From the NCBI GenBank assembly GCA_030762895.1, contig CM061065.1, positions 64,588,200 through 64,652,199 of the forward strand: 64,000 bases of DNA. Reading direction: 5' to 3'. Shown here one piece after another: positions 33,460-43,903 of this stretch. This DNA is from Sophora flavescens. Taxonomy: Eukaryota; Streptophyta; Magnoliopsida; Fabales; Fabaceae. Each line of letters begins with the position of its first letter. The first letter of the stretch is position 1. The notes below the pieces were generated by a model. It was not told the origin of the DNA, searched no databases, and worked only from the letters and a program-made list of their open reading frames with translations. A program made the position numbers and the translations under genes.

Positions 33460-34168
33460 AAATCACACTAAGTACTTGACTTAGGGTTTCGGCCAATCAT
33501 AGGTAAATAGGTTAGGAATTTCTAAGCTTTCCAATCTCTTTAGGTTAGCGTCCATACATAGTAAGGAGCTTGAAACCATGATCATTTTGGAAAATGGAAA
33601 AATCAAATGTCTTAGACCATGAACTCTTAGGTTCGGTGTTAACAAGTTTGTGAGGTTAGATATCTTTAAATCATCCAATCTTTTGGACATAGCATCCTTT
33701 AACATGAAGGAGCTTTGATCCATAATCATCTTGGAAAACAAAATGAAATAAAACATCCTAGGTCAAATGTTACGTTCGGCCATCATAGGAAAATAAAGCA
33801 AGAAAATATTTTAAAATTTCCAATCACTTAGACATAGCATCCTTTAACATAATGAGCTTTTTAGTCCATGATCACTTTGGAAAACAAAACTCAACATCTT
33901 TGCCATAACCATTGAAGGTTTTGGCCTTTTCAAAAAATAGGGGTTAGAAATCTTTAAACTTTCCAATCTCTTGGACTTAGAATCCTCCCATGTCAAGGAG
34001 TCTTAATCCATGATCATTTTGGAAAACAAAACTTAAACAACATTGCCTTAAAACTCATTGGTTTTGGTCTTTACATAAAAATAGAGTAAAAATCTTTAAA
34101 CTTTCCAATCACTTAGACTTAGCATCCTTTAACATAAAGGAGCCTTGGTCCATGATCATCTTGGAAAT
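33460..34168 (-). repeat. tandem 143-bp units in LTR C copy 2
   Basis: This is the inverted counterpart of 5969-6683, with the same number and order of units. The multiplication therefore predates the inverted duplication. Confidence 0.85.
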
Positions 34169-34436
34169 AAAAACTTAACTACAAACTCATACATGTAAAA
34201 GTTGAAACAAGATCCATCTAAAATTAGAACATAGAAATTGGTTTCAACTCAAACGGATTTTTCTACCATTTTTAAGAGATTTTAGAAGTTTGAAAGCTTA
34301 AAGAAAACTTAAAGCAAAACTATGAACATAAAGACAAGAACTTGAAAAATAAACAACATAGGATCATTACCCTCAACAATATGAAGAACTTTGATGAAGA
34401 ACTTAAAGTAAAAAGCTTGATAAAAAGATAAACTTT

Positions 34437-34476
34437 AGAAGAAGAAGAAGAAGAAGAAGAAGAAGAAGAAGAAGAA
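34437..34476 (-). repeat. GAA (TTC) microsatellite in LTR C copy 2
   Basis: About thirteen uninterrupted units lie here, against about nine in copy 1 at 5576-5603. Confidence 0.9.
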
Positions 34477-34535
34477 ATGTAATAAAGTGAAAATGTGAGA
34501 AATGGAGGAAAGTGATGAATGGTGGAAATGAAGAG

Positions 34536-34544
34536 TATTTATAG
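34536..34544 (-). promoter_or_regulatory. TATA box of LTR C copy 2
   Basis: CTATAAATA on the minus strand follows a CCCTCCCCCTCATT tract. It is the same as in copy 1. Confidence 0.6.
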
Positions 34545-35164
34545 ATAATGAGGGGGAGGGTCACGGTATTGAGAGGAAAAAGAATAAAGAAGAGAAGAAA
34601 GAAGGTGGGTTGCTTGTAGAGAAAGAAGGAAGGTAAGGTATGGTTAGGTGGAGGTATGGTGTGGAGGTAAGGTTGGAGAGAGAAAGATGAAAAAGTAAGA
34701 TTTTGAAAAAAAAAAGTCAAGATTCACTTTTTGAGGGATGTCATAACCTTCACATCAAGTATCTTCATGTCACTTCATTCTCTTGATGCTATGCTCCATT
34801 TCGTATCAGATGACTTCCCCGATCGTATTTCCCGACGACTTCGCCCAGGAAATCCCTAAGATTTGGCCCCGAACAAGATTTTTAGAAAAACTCCAAACCC
34901 ACACAAAACATTATAAAAACACTAACCTTCTCGTTCACGAATTAAAATTTTGTCTCTGGCCCAGTAAACTTGTACTGGCAGTGAGAACCCAGACCGGTTT
35001 TCGTCTAAATTTTCGACCAAAAATTTACTGTGACTTCATACTGTAAAACAACACAAGAAAATGATTTTATTGTAAATAAAATCATCCTCTGGATTTTATA
35101 AAAAATAAATACATTAAAGCATGTATTTACTGATAAAGAAGCATACTAAAAACAGGGTGTTACA

Positions 35165-35677
35165 GATGATGTAGGAGGCGCCATTTGCATCTTGGAAGTG
35201 TATGAGCACTTTGCTCATCTATAAATAGGCTCTTTGTAATTCATTTTATAAGTTTGAATACATTTGAGTTTTCTCACACTTGAGATTTCTAGAGAGAGTT
35301 GAGAGTTCTCCTCTTCTTGGTTCATGAGTTGAACCATTGACTCTTATCGTGAATTTCCATATTCAATAGGTGAATCCTCATTTGGCTTATCAATTCAATC
35401 TTCTTCTCAAAGATGATTCAATTGTGGCACCTTCCCCTTCATCTTCTTCCTATTCCATTTTCTACTTTCTTTCTTTAATTTTCTGCACTTTTATTTTTGT
35501 TGTTGTCATTTCAATTCATATATAATTGTGCTCTTCTACTCCTTTTTGTTTCTCATGATTCTCACTTGAGATTCAAGTTTCATTCATTTTTTATTGTTTA
35601 TGGTTGATCTTGAATTCAAAGCATTTAGTTCAAAGAAAGATCCTCAAAAGTTTAGTGATCAATCCTTGATCACATCA
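35165..35677 (+). mobile_element. partial 5' LTR of element A copy 3
   Basis: It begins GATGATGTAGGAGG next to chromovirus C and ends CTTGATCACATCA. The TATA box CTATAAATAGG is at about 35218-35229. It is collinear with the 3' part of the LTR at 49048-49827. Confidence 0.82.
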
Positions 35678-35693
35678 TGTGGTATCCAGAGCT
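35678..35693 (+). promoter_or_regulatory. primer-binding site, element A copy 3
   Basis: TGTGGTATCCAGAGC follows the LTR end. It matches initiator tRNA-Met with one extra C. Confidence 0.75.
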
Positions 35694-37021
35694 AGATCTT
35701 TGATCTTCAATTGTTTTGAATTTTTGATCAAAATTTTCAAATTCTATGATGATCTTTGAGTTGGAGCCAATTTTATGATGAAAATTTCATCCATAGTGGC
35801 GTCATTAATCACTTGAATTTGGATGATGAAATTCAATTTGAATCCAAATGTGATCATGGATCTAGAATTTGAAATGTGTTTGAATTGATCTTGCTTGAAT
35901 TTTTGGTGAATTTTTTTTACCTCCACATTTTCACTTTCAAATTTAGGCTCCATTTGTTGCATGTACTCTTCCAGCACATATGATTTTGGTTGCTTCTTGA
36001 AAATTCAAGCATAAATCTATTTACCTTACTTTGTAAATATGAACAATTGAAAAATTCAAATTCAAATTTCAATTCACAATAGTAAGATTAATTCAAATTT
36101 TAATCAAAAGTACTTCAATGATTTCAAATTTTTAGAACCTAATAGATCTTCATGAAATTCAAATTGTAGAAATGATGTGTTTATCATCCACTTGAATAAA
36201 AGATCTAGGTCTCTAATTACTTAATTTGTGCTCCTTCACTTTGAAATTATTTTACACTATTTGAATTGTTCATATTTCCAAGTATTACACCAATTATGTC
36301 CAAATTTGTTCATACTTGAAGGATCTTTTTGTAATTTCAAAATTTCATTGTAATTGCTGTGAAATTGTAATTAGAAAAGGTCAAGTGACTGAATTTTAAA
36401 AAAATAAAAAAATTTACCGTAAAAAGAAAAAGTGATCCAAAACCGTAAACATACGAAGTTTTGGGGCAAAAGTGCAAATTCTGGAAAATTCCCGTAAAAG
36501 GTAAAAGACTTGCCACCATTTCACATGCTTGTATTTATATAGATCCTTCACATATTGGTGTAGCACAATTCACTTTGATCATTAACTGTTCACAAACACT
36601 TTGATTAAATTTGAATTACACTTTGTTGAACTCTTTTCAACTTGTCTTCTTCACATCAATTTGAGTGTACAATTCTTCTTGAACCTTTTCTTGCTTGTCT
36701 TATAAACTCCATTAGTTTTGTGTTAGTTGTTTTCCACATTCTTAACCTCTTTGAATTGATTGCCTATTGGTTGATTTGTCACTTGTTTAATGGAGACTAA
36801 TATTGTTGAGAATCTTGTTTCAACTTGTAGATCCCTTGAGGAGGAAACTCTTGAGTGGAAAGAGACAAGAGAGAAATCATCTTGAAAAATTCTACATTGA
36901 GTGATATACATAAGTGGCAATCTTTGAGTGAATGGTGAGTGAGTGGTGAGGTCCTTGTAATATTCATTGTTGACTTGTAATTCTTTTCTTCCACTTGTTC
37001 TTTAAGTGTATTTGTTCCTTG
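35694..37021 (+). other. leader of element A copy 3, first part
   Basis: AT-rich leader collinear with the copy 1 and copy 2 leaders. No convincing sense ORF is seen. The antisense ORF of the other copies is broken here by a frameshift near 36800 and by the LINE insertion. The last 18 bp (37004-37021) are the LINE target site. Confidence 0.6.
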
Positions 37022-37076
37022 ATGGAGAAAACCTCTGCTAGGGTTTGCATGAAAGCTTAGGTTTTCATGTGCCGCC

Positions 37077-38706
37077 ATGGAGGCAAAGCCATGGCAATGC
37101 TTGTTCTCGGAATTGCTTCCTCCTTCTTCCCCCCCTCCTCTTCCTTCTCACCTCCCCTCTCAGACCCTGTCACCACCACAAAAAAAGTCCTTCGTTCAAG
37201 CACTAAACAATGCCTGTGACATTCCTTTTAGCCAATTGCCGACTCCATGTCTCAAAGGAGATGAATTGGCCATCACGATCCCAGAAGATGAGTATATCGG
37301 GGGCATTGAATCATCCAAGAACAATCTGCACGGGCGTATATTGCTGTCCAAGGGAGATCAACCAGTCAAGGTTAATGACTTGCGGGTCAAGTTATCGGAT
37401 CTTTGGAGACCTATTGCTCAATGGAAGGTGACTCCAATTGGTAGAGGCTTTTTTGAGTTCTCTTTTTCCTCTGTGGAGGACATGAGAAGGGTTTTGGCGG
37501 CTAGATCATGGAATTTGAAGCCCGGATTGTTGAGGCTATTTTCATGGACAAAGGATTTTAATCCTTTTATGGTAAAGCAAACAAATGTGCAGACTTGGAT
37601 TCGTATCACTGGTCTTCCTCTTGAATATTGGAGGCCAAAAATTTTATACTCTATTGCAAGAGGAATTGGTACCCCTTTATCCATTGATGATCCTACAAAA
37701 GAGAGAAGTTTGGGTCACTTTGCCAGAATTCTGGTCGATATAGATTTGAACAATAAGCTACGGGATAAGCTTTTGGTTGAAAGGAAAGATTTTGCATTCT
37801 TTGTAGGGATTGAATATGAGTCTCTACCACATTTTTGTTCGGATTGCAAGATCATTGGCCACTCTCTAGCAAATTGTCGGAAAAGGCAAGATCATCAGGG
37901 GAAGGATCAACAAAAGCGGCCCTCGAATCAGAAAGACAGGACAGCAAACTTTGTGGCTTCAAAGTATGTCGACAAAAGTAAAGATCCATTACAAATTGCA
38001 AATGCATCTGGTAATGACAAACTGGCAGACATTAAAGGTAAGTCAGTGGTTAATGGTCCGGATGAGGACCTCTGGTTGACAGAGAAGGTCCCTTATGTAT
38101 TGGAACAAACAAATATGTGTGATCATGATAGGCTGGCTTCGAGGATGAGTCAGCAGCAACAAGAAGAAGACTCAAAATCAGTGGATACTGTCTTTGATGA
38201 ATCACTGCACTTTGGCAATTGTCCACAGCAGGTTGTGCCAACTGAACCTCTTGACAGTCATGTTGATTCATCCTTTGTGCCAAATACAGTTTCCAAGACT
38301 GTTTCTGTTGGGGCATCTTCCCAAGGTAATGTTGCCTTGACTCCCCATTCAGCTGCTAATTTGAGCACAGGCACTGCAGGTTCAAGCCTGCACACCCCCT
38401 CTCTGAGGGAACTCTTGGATAGTGACAATTTTGTCCCAAACTCGCTCTCGCAAAGACAGAGCCGATATTTCTGATGATGTTAATCATACAGTAGCCAAAG
38501 ACCTTAGAATTGTTGGGAGGCTTTGGAGTGAGGAAGTGGAGGATGTTTCCTCATCTCAAATGCCCTGTGGGGATCAAGAGGAACCATTTGTGGAAGTGAA
38601 GTCCAAGTCCCAAAAGAAGAAGCAGAAGAGAGAGAGAAGGCTTGCTCAAAGGTTCTCCAGGTATAAGTCTCAGTATGAGACAGAGTCTGGCTCTTTGGAA
38701 TTCTGA
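37077..38706 (+). pseudogene. LINE ORF1: DUF4283 and zinc-knuckle protein
   Basis: It starts at MEAKPWQCLF, after a 5' UTR that contains a 13-codon upstream ORF (37022-37060). A Pro-rich N-terminus is followed by a DUF4283-type domain (about residues 40-210; for example WRPIAQWKVTPIGRGFFEF, WIRITGLPLEYW) and a CCHC knuckle at residues 254-267 (CSDCKIIGHSLANC). A variable tail follows. The frame ends at 38474, but the C-terminal part (EEPFVEVKSKSQKKKQKRER) is in another frame to TGA at 38704-38706, so there is one frameshift near 38430-38455. ORF1 proteins bind LINE RNA. Confidence 0.85.
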
Positions 38707-41700
38707 TGAAAATCTTTTATTGGAATGCAAGAGGGATTGGAAATCCCTTAACTAAATCAGTTCTGGTGAAATTTTGCTTACAAAGATAAACCGGATCTTG
38801 TTTTTATTTCAGAAACCGAAAATTCCTTTAGATTGTCTCGCATAATGATCTTTGGAAGAGACTAAATCTTAAGGTTTTTGCTGTTAATAATAGGGGTAAT
38901 CTTACCCCTAATTTGTGGGGTGTATGTGCTGATCACATTACTCCTTCTATATTGGCTAGTTCTCAACAGCATATCTCTTTATCTTTGTCTCTGAATTCTC
39001 AAAACCTGTTCATCTCAGCAGTGTATGCATCAACTTCCTACATAGACAGAAGGACTCTCTGGTTAGAGTTAGCCAATTTACAACAAAATTATCAAGGTCC
39101 TTGGTGTTGCATAGGAGATTTTAATGCCATTCTTGGTGCTCATGAAAAGAGGGGTGGAAGGCTGCCTTCTACAATTTCCTGTGAAGAATTTAGAGCCTGG
39201 TCAGACTCCTGTCAGCTTACCCATATCACCACTCAAGGAGCCTCTTTCACTTGGTCAAACATGAGGGGTCAGGGAAATCACACAAAACTGAGGTTGGATA
39301 GAGCTTTATGCAATGATGATTGGTTCTCAGTCTGGGACAATGTAGCTTGTTGTACTTTACCAAGGAATCATTCAGACCACTTTCCCCTTCTACTCATTTT
39401 GAAAAAAGGTGCCAAGCTGAAGCCTGCTCCTTTCAAGTTCCACAGCATGTGGACTGACCATAAAGACTGTAGAAGATTGGTTGCTGAGGTTTGGAAAAGG
39501 CAGTTTTGGGGCTGTCCAATGTATGTCTTGTCTCAGAAGCTAAAGAGTTTGAAATTAGAGCTGAAAGCTTGGAATAAACAGGTATTTGGAAATGTCCATT
39601 GCAAGGTTGAAGAGGCTATGGCTAACTTAGAATCCATCCAATTAAAAGTTGATGCTGAGGGTTATTCTGATCAGTTGCACTCACAAGAACTAGCAGCCCA
39701 ATCTGAATTGAATCTGGCTCTATCTTTTCAAGAATCCTTTTGGAGAGAAAAGGCTAGATTGAGTGGTTTCTTTGATGGTGACAGAAATTCTGCCTTTTTC
39801 CACAAGGTAACAAGAATTAGAAGTGCTTCGAATCCAATGTCCATTCTTAAAGTTGGAAATTCTGTCTTGGATAATCAAAGGGCAATTGAGGATCATGTCC
39901 TTGGCTTCTATCAGAATTTATATGCCTCAGATAATTCTTGTGTGCACAATGACATTATTGAAACAGTCATCCCTTCCTTGGTCTCAGATCAAGATAATGT
40001 GATGCTCACTAATATTCCAACTTTTGAGGAGGTTAAGAATGCTGTTTTCAATTTAGACAGGAATAGTGCCCCGGGCCCGGATGGTTTTGGAGGAAGCTTT
40101 TATCATTCATTCTGGGACATTGTTGGAAATGATGTCCACAACTCAGTTGTGCAATTCTTTAGAGAGGGCTGGATCCTTCCAAATCTGAATTCAAACCGGG
40201 TTGTCCTCATTCCCAAGTTTGTTGGTGCTGACAGAATTGAGAATTACAGGCCTATTGCTCTTGCAAATTTTCAGTTTAAGGTGATCACAAAAGTGTTGGC
40301 TGATAGGCTTGCTGGAATCATGCCAAAAATCATCTCCCCCGAGCAAAGAGGTTTCATTAGAGGAAGGCATATCTCAGAATGCATTTGTATTGCCTCAGAA
40401 GCAGTAAACATGTTGAACAAAAAGGCGTTTGGAGGCAATATTGCCTTGAAATTTGATATCAAAAAGGCTTTTGACACCTTGGACTGGAAATTTCTTTTGA
40501 AAGTTCTGCACTCTTTTGGATTCAATCAACATTTCTTCTCTTGGATACATACTATATTGAAATCTGCTCATCTATCTATTTCAGTTAATGGCATCTCAGT
40601 TGGTTTTTTCACTTGTAAAAGAGGAGTAAGGCAAGGAGATCCTCTTTCTCCTCTCCTCTTTTGTTTGGCTGAAGAAGTTCTAAGTAGAGGGATCTCTAGA
40701 TTGATTGAGTTGGGCAAGTTACAGCACATGGCCAGTCCTAAGGATTTTCCTACTCCCAGCCACATCCTTTATGCTGATGACATTATGGTTTTCTTCAAAG
40801 GATCCAAAGCTAACCTTAGACACCTTATGCAACTGTTTGAGATTTATGGACATGCTTCTGGTCAAGTGCTTAGTCTTGAAAAGTGCAGGTTTTATGCAGG
40901 ATTAATGTCCTCTAGAAGAGTGGATGATCTGAGCAGTTTCTTGAGATTTCCAGCAGGTTCTCTACCTTTTTACTACCTTGGTGTTCCTCTCTTCAAAGGG
41001 AAACCAAAAGCTATCTATCTGCAGCCTACCTTAGACAGAATTAAAGGAAAGCTGGCATCTTGGAAAGGTTCTCTCCTCTCTATCATGGGAAGAGTGCAGC
41101 TTGTCAAATCAGTGATTCAAGGTACTCTAGCTTACAGCTTTCACATCTACAAATGGCCTGCCTCATTGTTAAAGCAGCTGGATGGTTGGATCAGGAATTT
41201 TATTTGGTCTGGAGACATTCATAAAAGGAAACATATAACTGTGGCCTGGAAAATTGTCTGTTCTTCTGTTAAAGATGGTGGTCTTGGTCTTAGGTCTCTT
41301 AGAGCCATTAATGAGGTCTCTATGTTGAAGCTTTCTTTGGGCGATGTGATCTCTTCAAATGAGCAGTGGGCCAAGTTCCTAAAAGCAAGATTTTTCAGAA
41401 GTTCTTTGCCTGTTTCTCATCATGTTAGTTCTTCCTTGTGGCCTGCATTAAAGGTCTGGCTTCCTATGATTAAAGAACATTCTTCTTGGTTGATAGGAAA
41501 TGTCCAATCTGTTAACTTTTGGACAGACAAGTGGTTGCCCGAGCCTCTTGCAAACCTGATGCATATTCCTTCTGCTTGGCAGCAGGATTTATCTGCCAAG
41601 GTTTCTGATTTCATTGTTGATAATTTATGGAACATTCCTCACTGCCTGCAGCATCACTTCCCTAGCATAATGGAAAAGGTCTGTCACACTCACATTCCCA

Positions 41701-42839
41701 TGGAGCGTTGTGAGGATAGATTGGTGTGGGACAGTGCATCAAATGGTCTTCTTACTTTCAAGGATGCATTCCTTTTCCTCAATCCTGTTAGAAACCTTGC
41801 TCCAGGATTCTCTCAAATCTGGTCCAAGGCAATTCCTCCCTCTAGATCATTTCTGGTTTGGAGGCTTTTCCATCACAAAATGCCAACCGATGAAAATATA
41901 AGAAGCAGGGGATACACCTTGGCCTCAATGTGCAGCTTGTGTGGCTCAAAGAGAGGAATCTTCTTCCCATCTGTTCCTCTCCTGCAGTTATGCAGCTGCT
42001 CTGTGGGGTTGGTTGAGCTCAAGACTGTTGCACACAATCGATCAATCATCTTTTGAGAACCTGTTCCTGGTGTGTAAAGGAAATAGCCCTCAAGTCAATG
42101 AAGTCTCACTAGCTGTTGTTATTCATGTAATCTGGGTGGTTTGGACAGCAAGAAATAAGTGCAGGTTTGACAATAAGTTTCTAGGTATAGAAGCTGCTCA
42201 AAATCTGGTTTCTTCAGCTGTTTGGCTCTCAGGAAATCTGGCAAGTGGTGCAATGTTTAATTCGGTTAATGAGCTGGTCATTCTCAAACACTTTAGCATT
42301 GAGTGCCATTACAGAAAGTCTCCAAAGATTACAGAAGTTATTTGGCACCCTCCCCCATGCAATTGGACTAAATGTAACATTGATGGTGCAACCCATGGTT
42401 CCCCCGGTCCATCTGCTTGTGGGGGTATATTTAGAGGCCACAATTCGGCTGCACTTGGCTGCTTCTCCTGCAACTTAGGGAATTCATCATCACTTGAAGC
42501 TGAATTATCACCGCTATGCATGCTATAGAAATAGCTAACAATAGGGGTTGGTTAAATCTTTGGATTGAAACTGACTCAATTTTGGTATTGAAGGCTTTTA
42601 ATAACCAGAGCATAGTTCCATGGCGTCTTCAAGCAAGGTGGAGAAACTGTATGGTAGTAGCTAGGGCTCTTTCTTGCCAAGTTACTCATATTTATAGGGA
42701 AGGGAACCCCTGTGCGGATAAGCTAGCTAATCATGGTTTACATAATCTGGGATTTATTTGGTGGGATACAATTCCTCCCTTTATCAGAGAAGACTTTGTT
42801 AGAGATAGGCTTAGTTTGCCCAGATACGGATTTTCTTGA
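38706..42839 (+). pseudogene. LINE ORF2: endonuclease, reverse transcriptase, zf-RVT, RNase H
   Basis: ORF2 begins ATGAAAATCTTTTATTGG at 38706, overlapping the ORF1 stop as TGATG. The AP-type endonuclease shows YWNARGIGNP, then, after frame breaks near 38788 and 38860, GDFNAILG and NHSDHFPLL. From 38913 the frame is open for 1047 codons. RT motifs include NSAPGPDGFGG, NYRPIALANFQFKV, ALKFDIKKAFDTLDW, RQGDPLSPLLFC and the active site LYADDIMVFF. The zf-RVT region follows (FLVWRLFHHKMPTD, CSLCGS). Frameshifts near 41945 and 42515 separate the RNase H (NIDGATHG, LEAELS, IETDS). About five frameshifts make it inactive; it nicks target DNA and copies RNA in intact relatives. Confidence 0.9.
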
Positions 42840-42914
42840 TGTATTTTCTATTTGCATGGGTTTGGGTAACACGTCCCACCATGTTCTCCTTTTTTTGTAT
42901 TCTTTCTTGATTAT

Positions 42915-43023
42915 TTAATAAAGTGTAGTGTGAGGCTTTTGATGGATGGTTTTTGTGGTGCCAACCTAGTTGGGATGGCAAAATTCATCCTGAGGCTTTT
43001 CACCCTACTTATATAAAAAAAAA
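42915..43023 (+). terminator. 3' UTR end and poly(A) of the LINE
   Basis: TATTTAATAAAGTG at about 42915 provides a polyadenylation-like signal. The element ends about 100 bp later in TATATAAAAAAAAAA before the target duplication. Confidence 0.6.
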
Positions 43024-43306
43024 AAGTGTATTTGTTCCTTGTTGAATTGTACTTAATTATTTTGATTTTGGTGGTGTAATTGTTCTTATTGGTGTGATCC
43101 TCATTTGATTTGTGTAATTTTCAATTTTCTGGAATTTGTATTGTAATTTCTCAAATTGTAAGTGCATCACGACTTCACAACATGAAGAAGATTCTCCTCC
43201 ATCATCACCTAGAACAAGGAACTTGCATAGGAAGTTGGATAGAATGACAAGGAACTTTGAGAGAACGTTTGAAAGATTATAAGTACTTGAGAACAAAAAA
43301 GGATCA
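43024..43306 (+). other. leader of element A copy 3, second part, to the B insertion
   Basis: The sequence contains a gag-like short sense frame (EEDSPPSSPRTRNL, then MTRNFERTFERL) that ends in TAA about 35 bp before B. The frame then runs open across GSRHDNSHRGSSN on the far side of B into gag. The TAA is also present in copy 1, so it was in the common ancestor. Confidence 0.55.
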
Positions 43307-43894
43307 TGTAACGCCTCGATTTTCTGTTTCTTGTTAATCTGTGCTTAAGTGTGTGCTTGCCAGTAATTGATTTTAAAGTTTTAGAGATTATTTTGATAAA
43401 CTAAAGTCATTTTCATAACTTAGTCTATCTTAGGAAGCTCTAGTAAAAATTTCAGCTAAAAATTCAGACAAATCCCGATCTGCGTTTTCTCTATCGGTAC
43501 AAGTTTACTGATCCCAAAATGAAATTTTTACTCGTAAACGAAACGATTAGGCTTATAATTACGATTGTTAATGTTTCCACTATTTTTAAAAAATTCGTTA
43601 AAAAATTTTATTTTATTAATTTTTCAGGTGCGATTTTCATTAGAAATACGATCGATTCGATATAGATATTTAACCGAAAAGAAACAAAAATCAAGGGAAA
43701 TAACTTGTATCAGATTTTGGAGTATTTGGTGAGGAAAATCTGATTTTTTTTAAGATGAATAGTAATTTTATGACACAAAATCATAATTATCATAACAAAT
43801 TATTATATTTCAAAATTTATATTAAAATACTTTTAATATTTTTTTTTTAATTTTCCTCTCCCTTTTTTGCTGAAACCAGCTCCCTCCCCCTCCT

Positions 43895-43903
43895 TTATAT
43901 AAG
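43895..43903 (+). promoter_or_regulatory. TATA box of solo LTR B
   Basis: TATATAAGC lies directly after TCCCTCCCCCTCCTT. The downstream sequence CTTCACTTCATCACTTTTCC-like is pyrimidine-rich with CA steps suitable for initiation. It is conserved in all three B copies. Confidence 0.65.

Larger units (their letters stand above)
29859..35164 (-). mobile_element. chromovirus C copy 2 (inverted, internally deleted, cut by LTR D)
   Basis: On the minus strand it has a complete 5' LTR (35164-31166), primer-binding site, gag, and an RT/RNase H remnant ending at 29859 where D begins. About 1.5 kb between the end of the gag core and the RT thumb is deleted relative to copy 1. It is inserted at the same point of element A's LTR as copy 1, so the two are inverted duplicates of one insertion. 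Confidence 0.88.
31166..35164 (-). mobile_element. 5' LTR of chromovirus C copy 2 (3999 bp)
   Basis: On the minus strand it runs from TGTAACACCCTG (35164) to GGGTGTCGCA (31166). It is collinear with 4891-8971 in inverted orientation, including the TATA box, trinucleotide tract and tandem units. It abuts LTR sequence of element A copy 3 (GATGATGTAGGAGG) at 35165. Confidence 0.9.
37022..43023 (+). mobile_element. full-length L1-like LINE (6.0 kb) with 18-bp target duplication
   Basis: The element is flanked by AAGTGTATTTGTTCCTTG at 37004-37021 and 43024-43041. It ends in a poly(A) run after TTATATA. It carries ORF1 and ORF2 in the plant L1 arrangement with an RNase H at the C-terminus. Both ORFs have a few frameshifts, so it is probably inactive but comparatively young among the elements here. 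It inserted in the leader of element A copy 3 only, so it postdates the inverted duplication. Confidence 0.92.

Noticed and set aside
35165..35180. Reading the C/A junction as an intact target duplication of C
   Set aside because: Only one end of each C copy is preserved next to A sequence, so no pair of flanks can be compared.
37418..37684. Minus-strand ORF opposite LINE ORF1
   Set aside because: It is antisense to the DUF4283 domain, which is clearly coding on the plus strand.
40271..40765. Minus-strand ORFs opposite LINE ORF2
   Set aside because: They are antisense to the reverse transcriptase domain, whose motifs are clear on the plus strand.
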